From an uncultured Alphaproteobacteria bacterium (GTDB taxonomy: Bacteria; Pseudomonadota; Alphaproteobacteria; HIMB59; GCA-002718135), in contig CACGUF010000009.1 of the NCBI GenBank assembly GCA_902576125.1, forward strand, positions 1-46,164: a stretch of 46,164 nucleotides of DNA, in the 5' to 3' direction. The translations under genes and the position numbers were made by a program. The first letter of the stretch is position 1, and the number at the start of each line of letters is the position of its first letter. Shown in pieces: positions 12,287-20,139 of the stretch. The notes beneath the pieces were generated by a model. That model did no database searches and was not told where the DNA came from. It saw only the letters and a list, made by a program, of their open reading frames with translations.

Positions 12287-13245
12287 GATTTTAAATTTAA
12301 CCAATCCACTTGCTCTTTAGTTAAACTAACATCAAGATTTTTCAAACTTGAGTCAATCTCAGAAATAATTCTTGGACCTATTAGTGCAAAAGATGGAAAA
12401 TCAAGGTTAAGTGGCCAAGCACCAGCAATATTCTGGGAGTCAGTGTTTTGTTTTTTAGCAAGATCAATTACTCTTGATTTTCTCTCTCTATTATCTTCAC
12501 TATCAAAACAGCTAATTGGGCCACTTGAATGTTCTCCTGGTTGACGCCAAGATGACTCATCTTTTGTTATTTTTTCTTCTATCTGTTGTGTAATTTCAGC
12601 TGGCAGAAAGTATCCCCTGCCTTGACTTGACCATGATAAATGTGCCGTTTTTGTATTTTCTAAATACTCAAGAATTTCTTCTTCATTAGATGATATGCAG
12701 CCATCCCACAAAGGCTTAATCATTTTACATAAGGCCAAGTTGTTATTTAGTACACTAAATTTAACTTTATTATTTTGTTCAGCCCAATTGTTTGCTTCTT
12801 TAAAACGACTTAATGTCCAATTTGAACCACCAAAAATTTTTATTCTACCTTTATTTTTTTCTTCATTTAATACATCAATAAATTCATCAACTGGAATTTC
12901 AGTATTATCTCGATGCATAATATAAATATCTGCAGTTTCAGTTTGCAATCTATCCAAAGACTCTGTTAGTTGAGATGTAATACTTTTTGGATCACAATTA
13001 GGAGTATGAGCACCTTTTGCAATAATAACAAGATCTTTTAAATTATCTCTTTTTCTATGCCATTCTCCCAAAAGTTTTTCCATTGATCCTTGGCCATAAA
13101 TATGAGCATTATCAAAAGCATTTCCTCCAACTTCAATCCAATGATCCCACAATTTAGCAGCTTCATCAAAGTATGTTTGATTGTCATTGCCCATTATTAA
13201 TTTTGATATTTTTTTATCAAGACCATCAATTGAGTCGTATTGCAT
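12283..13245 (-). CDS. Aldo/keto reductase
   Basis: An NAD(P)H-dependent (beta/alpha)8-barrel oxidoreductase. The AKR catalytic tetrad is intact: D45 and Y50 (NAFDNAHIYGQG), K77 (VIIAKGA) and H111 (IYIMHRDN). The LTESLDRLQTETADIYIMH segment is the second family signature, and KGRIKIFGGSNWTLSRF follows. Length 320 aa, no signal peptide. The substrate is unknown; as the last gene of the ABC-aldolase-Gfo operon (1-nt gap after the dehydrogenase gene) it probably reduces or oxidises a sugar intermediate. Its 3' end overlaps the convergent lacI-like gene by 4 bp. Confidence 0.92.
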   Translation of the reverse strand: MQYDSIDGLDKKISKLIMGNDNQTYFDEAAKLWDHWIEVGGNAFDNAHIYGQGSMEKLLGEWHRKRDNLKDLVIIAKGAHTPNCDPKSITSQLTESLDRLQTETADIYIMHRDNTEIPVDEFIDVLNEEKNKGRIKIFGGSNWTLSRFKEANNWAEQNNKVKFSVLNNNLALCKMIKPLWDGCISSNEEEILEYLENTKTAHLSWSSQGRGYFLPAEITQQIEEKITKDESSWRQPGEHSSGPISCFDSEDNRERKSRVIDLAKKQNTDSQNIAGAWPLNLDFPSFALIGPRIISEIDSSLKNLDVSLTKEQVDWLNLKS

Positions 13246-13246
13246 A

Positions 13247-14287
13247 TTAATTATCCTCCTCTAAATAATAACCAATTTCTTTTCTCCACATATCAAGAAC
13301 CTTAATATTGCCAAGACTATCATCCCATGTCATACCTGGATATGGGACTTCTGTACGTTGTTTTAAAATAGTTTGAGAGGCAAGCTCAGCCTCAAAGAAA
13401 AAAAGATGCTCTGGCCCTTTAAACTCCTCGACTCTCTCATCATTATTAGTAATAACTCTAATTTTTGTATGATAAGGACCACCGTCCCTTCCTGGCATCC
13501 ATGGATTATCAACAATAATTTTTCCATTCTCTCCTTCAATGACAGCATTATTATCCATATTTTGCATTATAGATGTTGATATGTCTGCCATTATATTGTT
13601 TTCGAAAAAAAGTTTTGCTGAAGCTATTTCATCAACACCAGTATCTCCTATTTTTCCCTCAGCTGAAATTGAAGTAGGATTAATAAATTTTTTTCCTAAA
13701 GCTGCTCCTGCAATTATTCTTGATAGAGATACTGGATATAATCCAACATCTAGTATAGACCCTCCAGCAAGACTTTTGTTAAAAAGTCGATGATCTGGAA
13801 TAACTTTTTGCATGTCAAATCCAAAAGAAGATGTAATTAAATTAATATTCCCTATACTTTTGTTTTTAATCATATTTATTAATGCTGGGATTTGTGGGTG
13901 ACATCGGTACATAAAACCTTCTTTATAAAATACCCCAGCTTCTCTTACTTTATCAATAACTTCAGATGTTTGTTTAAAATTTACAGCTCCTGGTTTCTCG
14001 CAAAGAATATGCTTTCCTTTGCCAGCGGCTTTAATGGATAAATCAGCATGAAAAACATGCGGCGTTGAAATATATACTGCATCTATATTTTCATCATCAA
14101 GTAACTGATCATAATCGTTGAATCTAAATTCTTCATTAATATTGTATTTATTCCCAAATTCTTCCAATCTAGAATTTGTTCTGCTAGCAATTGCTAACAA
14201 TTCTCCAGAATAGCATTGCTTTAAGGCATCGGCAAAATTGTGCGCAATTGAACCAGGGCCAATAATACCCCAACGTATTTTATTCAT
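13247..14287 (-). CDS. Gfo/Idh/MocA family oxidoreductase (second copy)
   Basis: NAD(P)-dependent dehydrogenase with an N-terminal Rossmann fold (GIIGPGSIA), the CEKPG motif with catalytic K98, and GGSILDVGLYPVSLSRII in the C-terminal sheet domain. That last motif and the 346-aa length are close to the dihydrodiol dehydrogenase/xylose dehydrogenase branch, so it is not a duplicate of the copy at 9239-10363, whose motifs differ. The substrate is unknown. Its start shares one base with the aldolase stop, and the aldo/keto reductase follows after 1 nt, placing it firmly in the sugar operon. Confidence 0.9.
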   Translation of the reverse strand: MNKIRWGIIGPGSIAHNFADALKQCYSGELLAIASRTNSRLEEFGNKYNINEEFRFNDYDQLLDDENIDAVYISTPHVFHADLSIKAAGKGKHILCEKPGAVNFKQTSEVIDKVREAGVFYKEGFMYRCHPQIPALINMIKNKSIGNINLITSSFGFDMQKVIPDHRLFNKSLAGGSILDVGLYPVSLSRIIAGAALGKKFINPTSISAEGKIGDTGVDEIASAKLFFENNIMADISTSIMQNMDNNAVIEGENGKIIVDNPWMPGRDGGPYHTKIRVITNNDERVEEFKGPEHLFFFEAELASQTILKQRTEVPYPGMTWDDSLGNIKVLDMWRKEIGYYLEEDN

Positions 14288-15351
14288 TAGTTTGCTGACG
14301 GTGAAAGTTCACCAGAACTATATTTAGATGCAATATTTGCAAGTGGAATTGGATTAATTTTAGACGCATTTTCAGCACAACCAAATTCAGTTAAGCGTGC
14401 AATAACAATTTTTTTCATCCACTCTTTTGAATCAAGGAGATATTTTCTCGGATCAAATTGAGCGGGGTCCTTGGTAAAATGTTTTCTTATTGCGGCTGTA
14501 GAAGCAAGTCTTAGGTCTGTATCTATGTTTATTTTTCTTACACCGTGCTTTATACCTTCTTGTATTTCTGATACTGGAACACCGTAAGTTTCTTTGATTT
14601 TTCCACCGTTTTCATTAATCACTTTTATTAGATCCTGTGGAACTGACGATGAACCATGCATAACTAAATGTGTGTTAGGTAATTTACTGTTTATTTCTCT
14701 TATTCGCTCAATTGCTAAAATATCGCCTGATGGAGGTCTTGAAAATTTATACGCACCATGACTTGTTCCAATCGCAATTGCAAGAGCATCTACATTTGTA
14801 GATTTTACAAATTCAGCTGCTTCATCTGGATCTGTTAATAATTGCTCATGCGATAAAACCCCTTCAGCTCCAACACCATCTTCTTTTTCACCCATACCAG
14901 TTTCAAGAGAACCTAAACAGCCTAACTCCCCTTCAACAGAAACACCTAAAGCATGAGCCATATCTACAGTTTCTTTTGTTACTTTAACATTGTATTCAAA
15001 GTCAGAAGGTGTCTTTTGATCTTCTAATAATGATCCATCCATCATGACTGAACTAAAACCAAGGTCTATACATACTTTACAATCTTTAGGTGAACCTCCA
15101 TGATCTTGATGCATTACAATAGGGATTTCAGGAAATTCTTCAACTGCAGCTTCCATCATACTTTTAATAAATCTCGGTCCTGCATATTTTCTTGCTCCAG
15201 CAGATGCTTGAACAATTACAGGACTATTAACTTCTTTTGCACCTTCCATAATTGCTCTAATTTGCTCTAAATTATTAACGTTAAAAGCTGGCACACCATA
15301 ATTATTATCAGCGGCGTGATCTAGAAGTTGTCTGAGAGAGATTATAGACAT
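14287..15351 (-). CDS. fba: Class II fructose-bisphosphate aldolase
   Basis: A zinc-dependent aldolase that cleaves fructose 1,6-bisphosphate into dihydroxyacetone phosphate and glyceraldehyde 3-phosphate, or the reverse. The HQDHGG motif gives catalytic D83 and zinc ligand H84; further zinc ligands are H198 (IGTSHGAYK) and H232 (VMHGSSS); NIDTDLR is the substrate-phosphate loop. The length of 354 aa and the insertion around [19 protein letters not shown] indicate the longer type-B (Calvin-cycle-like) form common in Alphaproteobacteria. It sits in the sugar operon, 41 nt after the permease gene and sharing one base with the Gfo gene. Tagatose or related substrates cannot be excluded. Confidence 0.93.
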   Translation of the reverse strand: MSIISLRQLLDHAADNNYGVPAFNVNNLEQIRAIMEGAKEVNSPVIVQASAGARKYAGPRFIKSMMEAAVEEFPEIPIVMHQDHGGSPKDCKVCIDLGFSSVMMDGSLLEDQKTPSDFEYNVKVTKETVDMAHALGVSVEGELGCLGSLETGMGEKEDGVGAEGVLSHEQLLTDPDEAAEFVKSTNVDALAIAIGTSHGAYKFSRPPSGDILAIERIREINSKLPNTHLVMHGSSSVPQDLIKVINENGGKIKETYGVPVSEIQEGIKHGVRKINIDTDLRLASTAAIRKHFTKDPAQFDPRKYLLDSKEWMKKIVIARLTEFGCAENASKINPIPLANIASKYSSGELSPSAN

Positions 15352-15392
15352 GTTCTTTCTCTTTAAAGATAAATTAAATTATTTCAAGTGCC

Positions 15393-16244
15393 CTAACCTT
15401 TTACAGCACCAAAAGTAAGACCTTGAATAAACTGCTTTTGAAGAATAAAAAACATAATAACTGGAGGAAGAGCGGCAACAACTGAACCAGCAGATACTAA
15501 ATTCCAACTGGTAGTCCATTGCCCACGTAAAACATCTAAACCAACTGTAATTGGTTTAACTGTATCTCCTTGAGTAAGTACTAAAGCCCAAAAATAATCA
15601 TTCCAAATAAATGTGAATTCTAACACTCCTAACGCTGCTAGTGCAGGAACAATTAATGGTAAAATAATTTTTCTATATATTGTCCATTCAGTTGCACCAT
15701 CTGCTCTTGCTGCCTCAATTAACTCAAAAGGTAACTCTTTAATAAAATTTCTTAAAAAGAAAGTACAAAAACCAGTCTGAAAAGCAATATGAAAAATTAT
15801 TAAGCCAATATGAGTATTATAAACCCCCATATCAATTGATATATTTCTAACAGGTATCATTAAAATTTGATAGGGAACAAAATTTCCAGCGATAAACATT
15901 GCAAAAACTAAAAGATTTAATTTAAATCGATGCATTGCTAGTGAATAACCCGCCAAGGAACTTAAAAACAATGTTCCAATAACAGTAGGTAGAGTAATAA
16001 TAAGACTGTTTAGAAAAAACCTTCCCATTTTACCGCCTTCAAAAACAGCAGTATAATTTGCAATAGTTGCAGTTTCTTTTGGGAACGTCCAATAATTTCC
16101 AGCTAGAACATCATCAAAAGTTCTCATAGAGGTTAACATCACAGCTACTAGTGGTAGAAGCCAAATTATAAGGGTAAATAAAAGCAAAAGTCTGTAACCA
16201 ATATTTACTTTTAGAGAATAATTTTGAATAGGAGTTGGAAACAT
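15393..16244 (-). CDS. Carbohydrate ABC transporter permease, MalG type
   Basis: An inner-membrane permease of the CUT1 sugar importer family, 283 aa with about six membrane segments. The cytoplasmic EAA loop that docks the ATPase is clear: ELIEAARADGATEWTIYRKI followed by ILPLIVPA. The C-terminus ends near FIQGLTFGAVKG, as usual for MalG-like subunits. Its start overlaps the end of the MalF-like gene by one base. It imports, with the partner permease and the binding protein encoded upstream, a sugar of unknown identity. No ATPase gene is present in the operon or window. Confidence 0.95.
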   Translation of the reverse strand: MFPTPIQNYSLKVNIGYRLLLLFTLIIWLLPLVAVMLTSMRTFDDVLAGNYWTFPKETATIANYTAVFEGGKMGRFFLNSLIITLPTVIGTLFLSSLAGYSLAMHRFKLNLLVFAMFIAGNFVPYQILMIPVRNISIDMGVYNTHIGLIIFHIAFQTGFCTFFLRNFIKELPFELIEAARADGATEWTIYRKIILPLIVPALAALGVLEFTFIWNDYFWALVLTQGDTVKPITVGLDVLRGQWTTSWNLVSAGSVVAALPPVIMFFILQKQFIQGLTFGAVKG

Positions 16245-17158
16245 TATTTTTCAGACCTTTCGTTTTTAAAAAGTCTATATAAGAACCACGCAATATAAAT
16301 ATCCATAATTAAAAACAATATTGTTGCAATCGCAGCTCCATATCCCATTCTGTAATTGAAAAGAGACTCTTGATACATTTTATAAGCTAAAACTTCTGAA
16401 CTACCCCAAGGACCCCCAGCTGTCATAACCGCAATTAAATCAAAGCTTCTTAAAGCTCCAACAATAGTGACAACTATAGCTATTAATGTTGCGGGTTTTA
16501 ATTGTGGAAGGACAACATTCCATAACATAGTAAAACCTGAAGCTCCATCAATTCTACCAGCTTCAATCATTTCTCTGCTAACACCTGTTAAACCAGTTAT
16601 GTAAAGAATCATTGTATAGGCAATACCAGGAAAGAAAGATGCAATTATTATTCCGTAAGTTGCTAGATTTTCATCAGCCAAAAAAGGTACTGGGTCTAAT
16701 CCAAAAAAACCTAAAACATATGCTAGCGCTCCATATTTGGGATTATAAAACCATGTAAAAATTACACCTATAACGACTGCATTAATTACAAATGGAAAAT
16801 AAAAAAGTGATTTAATGTATCTCATACCTAAAATTTTTTGATTAACAAAAAGTGCTAACATCAATCCGATTGGAATAGCTAAAAGACTAAAAATTAACCA
16901 TCGAACATTGTTAAATAGAGAAACATAAAACTCCTCGTCATCAGTGAACAAAGTAATATAGTTATTTAACCCAACCCACCTCCAATTTGGATTGCCATTA
17001 CCCCTTGTTCCTTCTTTGTCCATTCCATTCCATTCATGGAAACTAACCCAAATTGAATCAAAAATTGGATAGATCACATAAATTAAGAATATTAGGATTG
17101 CTGGCGCCAAGAAAAGAAAGGGAGCAAGCTTTAATTGATTACGTTCCCAAAAAGTCAT
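16244..17158 (-). CDS. Sugar ABC transporter permease, MalF/UgpA type
   Basis: The partner CUT1 permease, 304 aa. It has an N-terminal membrane segment (LAPFLFLAPAILIFLIYVIY) and further hydrophobic helices, with the EAA loop EAGRIDGASGFTMLWNVVLP in the second half. The periplasmic segment after the first helix is rich in Gly, Asn and Trp, typical for the binding-protein-facing loop. It lies downstream of the binding-protein gene, separated by 62 nt that contain a strong hairpin, and overlaps the next permease gene by one base. Confidence 0.95.
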   Translation of the reverse strand: MTFWERNQLKLAPFLFLAPAILIFLIYVIYPIFDSIWVSFHEWNGMDKEGTRGNGNPNWRWVGLNNYITLFTDDEEFYVSLFNNVRWLIFSLLAIPIGLMLALFVNQKILGMRYIKSLFYFPFVINAVVIGVIFTWFYNPKYGALAYVLGFFGLDPVPFLADENLATYGIIIASFFPGIAYTMILYITGLTGVSREMIEAGRIDGASGFTMLWNVVLPQLKPATLIAIVVTIVGALRSFDLIAVMTAGGPWGSSEVLAYKMYQESLFNYRMGYGAAIATILFLIMDIYIAWFLYRLFKNERSEK

Positions 17159-17182
17159 GATTAATTATCTATTTATTTAAAT

Positions 17183-17204
17183 GAGGCGGAACTAATTCCG
17201 CCTC
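17183..17204 (-). promoter_or_regulatory. Intercistronic stem-loop between binding-protein and permease genes
   Basis: GAGGCGGAA (17183-17191) and TTCCGCCTC (17196-17204) pair perfectly over 9 bp, 10 with the flanking T-A, around a 4-nt loop. This is a rare GC-rich patch in the window. It lies 17 nt after the binding-protein stop codon and is not followed by a T run, so it looks more like a 3'-end stabiliser or partial attenuator than a full terminator. Such hairpins between binding-protein and permease genes (as after malE) raise binding-protein mRNA above permease mRNA; that role is inferred here. Confidence 0.75.
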
Positions 17205-17220
17205 AATAGTTAATAATTTC

Positions 17221-18441
17221 TTATATTGGTCCGTGAATTCGCTCTCTCTCTTTTTCAAGACGAGCTCTAATTTTAGCCTCACGGTCAGGTTTAACCATAA
17301 ATTCTTGGAAACCTTCCATTGCTGCACCTGCCATATCTGGATTAGCATCTCTATCCCAGAATTGAGCAATATCATCTGCAGCTGCAAGCATTTCTGCTCC
17401 CATTACTGAGAATCTATTTGTTGGTTTGTCAGCATATTTATTTGGACTTAACATACCACCCATTGTTGCCCAGTTAGTAGCAGCTTCTTTGTTCGACATA
17501 AATGCTAAGAATTTTTTTGCATCCTCAACATTTTTAGCACCACTAGGAATATGCATAGTATCAGTTGGAGCATCCTCTGCAACACCTATACCTTCAACAA
17601 TTGTAGGGAATTGGAAAAAATCCATTTTATCTACAACGCCAGCACTTTCAAGAGTTGGAACATAGAAGTTTCCAATTAAATACATTGCTGCTTCACCATT
17701 GATTTGTGGAGCTTGAGCATCTTGCCATGAGAATGAAGCATGATCTTCAAGGAAATATCCTGGATCAATTAATTCTCTCCAAGCTGCAAAAGTAGCATCT
17801 AATCTTGGATCTTCATAACTTACTTTACCAGCAGTTAAATCCATATGGAATTGATAACCATTAATTCTAAGGTTTAGATAATCAAACCATCCACCAGCTG
17901 TCCAAAGAAACTTAGTACCAATTGTAATTGGAGTAATGCCGTTCTTTTTCAGCATAGCACACACCCATTTAAATTCTTCCCAATCTTTTGGAACATTTAA
18001 ACCTAAATTATCAAAAAGATCTTTTCGGTAATATACACCCCACTGATAATAACCCCATGGAACACCATATTGTTTACCATCAACTGTAAGAGATCCTTTA
18101 GTAGACGCCATTGAATCATTAAGACCAGCATCTGCCCATACATCACTTACATCTTGAAATAAATTTTGATCTACAAAAAATTTCATTCTGTTCCCAGCAA
18201 ACCAGATAGCAACATCAGGCGCTTCAGCAGTTAAGAAGTTTCTGATAGCAGTTTTGTAAGCCTCATGTTCAAATTCATTTACAACAACTGTTACTTCAGG
18301 ATGAGCAGCTCTAAATGCATCTACATATGCATCAAAAGCAGCTTTTGAAGACTCTCCAGATTGGTTTGAATTAACAACCAGTGTACCTGCAGATACAACA
18401 GTTGAGGTGAATAAAACTATTAAAGTAATTAGTTTTTTCAT
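17221..18441 (-). CDS. Sugar ABC transporter substrate-binding protein
   Basis: A periplasmic carbohydrate-binding protein of the CUT1 family (SBP_bac_1), 406 aa. The signal peptide is clear (MKKLITLIVLFTSTVVSAG, cleavage after Ala18 in VSA). The mature protein begins GTLVVNSNQSGESSK and carries the family's EAPDVAIWFAGNRM segment, a QYGVPWGYYQWGVYYRKDLF stretch, and many Trp/Tyr residues suited to stacking on sugar rings. The ribosome-binding site AAGGAGG (18446-18452) is the strongest in the window, fitting high expression. It is the first gene of the minus-strand sugar operon. The ligand is unknown. Confidence 0.95.
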   Translation of the reverse strand: MKKLITLIVLFTSTVVSAGTLVVNSNQSGESSKAAFDAYVDAFRAAHPEVTVVVNEFEHEAYKTAIRNFLTAEAPDVAIWFAGNRMKFFVDQNLFQDVSDVWADAGLNDSMASTKGSLTVDGKQYGVPWGYYQWGVYYRKDLFDNLGLNVPKDWEEFKWVCAMLKKNGITPITIGTKFLWTAGGWFDYLNLRINGYQFHMDLTAGKVSYEDPRLDATFAAWRELIDPGYFLEDHASFSWQDAQAPQINGEAAMYLIGNFYVPTLESAGVVDKMDFFQFPTIVEGIGVAEDAPTDTMHIPSGAKNVEDAKKFLAFMSNKEAATNWATMGGMLSPNKYADKPTNRFSVMGAEMLAAADDIAQFWDRDANPDMAGAAMEGFQEFMVKPDREAKIRARLEKERERIHGPI

Positions 18442-18465
18442 TCTTCCTCCTTGTGTAATTAAAAT

Positions 18466-18495
18466 ATAATAATTGATCTAACTGATAATAGTAAA
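18466..18495 (-). promoter_or_regulatory. Candidate promoter of the sugar transport operon
   Basis: On the minus strand TTTACT (18490-18495) and TATTAT (18466-18471) are 18 bp apart, about 25 bp upstream of the binding-protein start. The whole 179-bp gap is very AT-rich, so chance matches are likely and this is a weak call. No LacI-type inverted repeat is visible here. Confidence 0.3.
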
Positions 18496-18620
18496 ATAAA
18501 TAATATAAAGTATTAATTTAAATTGTTTTGATTTTTTAATATTAATTATTAACAAAATACTAAAAATATAAAAAAAATAGATAATTTTTATAATATTAAT
18601 AGTTTAATATATACAAAATA

Positions 18621-18697
18621 TGGTGGGCCCTCAGGGACTTGAACCCCGGACCACCCCGTTATGAGCGGGGCGCTCTAACCAACTGAGCTAAGAGCCC
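18621..18697 (-). tRNA. tRNA with CAT anticodon (probably tRNA-Ile2, possibly elongator tRNA-Met)
   Basis: The minus strand folds as a full 77-nt cloverleaf: acceptor GGGCTCT/AGGGCCC, D arm with AGCTCAGTTGGTTAGAGC, anticodon stem CCCCG/CGGGG with loop CTCATAA (anticodon CAT), T arm GGGGTTCAAGTCCC, and an encoded CCA end. CAT can be Met or the lysidine-modified Ile2 reading AUA. The C4-G69 pair and GGGC acceptor end resemble tRNA-Ile2 more than elongator Met, but this is not decisive. It is not an initiator, since position 1 pairs normally and the GGG/CCC anticodon-stem pattern is absent. It lies between the sugar operon and the GH4 gene. Confidence 0.95.
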
Positions 18698-18762
18698 TTA
18701 AAAAGCCTTATATACAAAAAAAAATTTAGTAATATGGTTTTTTTAAATTATAGATAAATTAG

Positions 18763-20127
18763 ATGACCAAACTTACTATTATTGGAGCTGGAAGTGCTGT
18801 ATTCACCAAAAATATTGTTACTGATATATTATCTTTAGATAAATTTAAAAAAATGGAAATTGCACTTCAGGATATAGATCCTGTAAGGTTAAAGGCATCA
18901 CATAAATTATTAGATGTAATATCAAAAAAATTGAATGCCTTTCCAAAAATTACTTCACATATTAATAGAAGGGAGTCTCTAACTGGTGCAGATTTTGTTC
19001 AAACAACAATTCAAGTTGGTGGATATAAACCATCAACAATAATAGATTTTGATATTCCTAAAAAATATGGACTACAACAGACAATAGCTGACACATTGGG
19101 TATCGGTGGGATAATGAGAGCTCTTAGAACTATACCTGTGTTGCTCGATATTGCAAAAGATATACTTGATGTTTGCCCTAAGGCAATATGGTTACAATAT
19201 GTAAATCCAATGTGTGCAAATATGATAGCAATTAACAACGCTTTTCCTGAAGTTAAAAGTATTGGGTTATGTCACTCAGTCCAAGGTACAGCAGAGATGC
19301 TTGCTGAAGATTTAGGAGAAAAAATTGAAGATATTGAATATTTGTGTGCAGGTATCAATCATATGGCTTTTTATAAAAAGTTTGAAAAAAAATCCAACAA
19401 TGGAAAAAATGAAGATTTGTATCCAAAGTTAAAACTTCTAGCAAATGAAATTGTGAATGATAAAAAAGTATCTTCTAGAAGTAAAAATATCAATCATGAG
19501 TCTAATAAGATATTACATGAAAAAGTACGTTATGAAATATTAAGACGCTTTGGTTATTTTGTAACTGAGTCTAGTGAGCACTTTGCAGAGTATGTTCCAT
19601 GGTTTATTAAAAAAAATAGACAGGATGTAATTGATAAATATAAAATTCCAATTGATGAATATATTGACCGATGTGAAAGCAATGTAAAGCAATGGGAGGA
19701 ATTAGAAAAGGATATGACTCCTATTTACAATCAACCTCTTAAAAGAAGTAATGAATATGCTTCCTACATTATAGATGGAATTGTTAATAATAATGAAATA
19801 ACGATTAACGCAAATGTAATGAATCATGGTTTTATAGAAAATCTTCCATCAAATTGTTGTGTTGAAGTACCTTGTTTAATTAACTCTAATGGATTTTTTC
19901 CTCAGAAAATTGGTAAATTACCAGAACACTTAGCAGCTATGATGCGAACAAATATAAATGTTCAAATTTTAACTGCTGAAGCTGCTTTAACAAGAAAAAA
20001 AGATCATATTTATCACGCTGCTATGCTAGACCCACTAACAGCCGCTAATCTTACTATTGATGAAATATATTCTATGACGGACAAAATGCTTGAGGCACAT
20101 GGTAATTTTTTACCTAAATTCAATTAA
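18763..20127 (+). CDS. Glycoside hydrolase family 4 (alpha-galactosidase/alpha-glucosidase type)
   Basis: GH4 enzymes cleave glycosides by an NAD+- and Mn2+-dependent redox mechanism: oxidation at C3, elimination, then reduction. The N-terminal NAD site is IIGAGSAVFTKNIV. Metal-binding C170 (GLCHSVQGT) and H200 (CAGINHMAFY) match the positions known in the family, and FGYFVTESSEHFAEYVPWF is the downstream signature. HSVQGT and INHMAFY resemble the MelA/AglA branch rather than 6-phospho-glycosidases, so an unphosphorylated alpha-glycoside is the likely substrate; this agrees with ABC import rather than PTS. Length 454 aa, no signal peptide, so it acts on imported substrate in the cytoplasm. 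It is a single gene, converging on the MBL hydrolase. Confidence 0.92.
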   Translation: MTKLTIIGAGSAVFTKNIVTDILSLDKFKKMEIALQDIDPVRLKASHKLLDVISKKLNAFPKITSHINRRESLTGADFVQTTIQVGGYKPSTIIDFDIPKKYGLQQTIADTLGIGGIMRALRTIPVLLDIAKDILDVCPKAIWLQYVNPMCANMIAINNAFPEVKSIGLCHSVQGTAEMLAEDLGEKIEDIEYLCAGINHMAFYKKFEKKSNNGKNEDLYPKLKLLANEIVNDKKVSSRSKNINHESNKILHEKVRYEILRRFGYFVTESSEHFAEYVPWFIKKNRQDVIDKYKIPIDEYIDRCESNVKQWEELEKDMTPIYNQPLKRSNEYASYIIDGIVNNNEITINANVMNHGFIENLPSNCCVEVPCLINSNGFFPQKIGKLPEHLAAMMRTNINVQILTAEAALTRKKDHIYHAAMLDPLTAANLTIDEIYSMTDKMLEAHGNFLPKFN

Positions 20128-20139
20128 AGAGTATTTATT

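Noticed and set aside
12695-12925. Plus-strand frame inside the aldo/keto reductase gene
   Set aside because: It lies antisense to a gene with an intact catalytic tetrad and shows no recognisable domain.
17183-17204. Hairpin as an intrinsic terminator of the binding-protein gene
   Set aside because: No T run follows the stem on the minus strand, and the permease genes downstream have no promoter of their own that I can see.
18621-18697. Attachment site for an integrated element at the CAT tRNA
   Set aside because: No integrase gene and no repeat of the tRNA 3' end were seen elsewhere in the window; kept only as a weak hint about acquisition.
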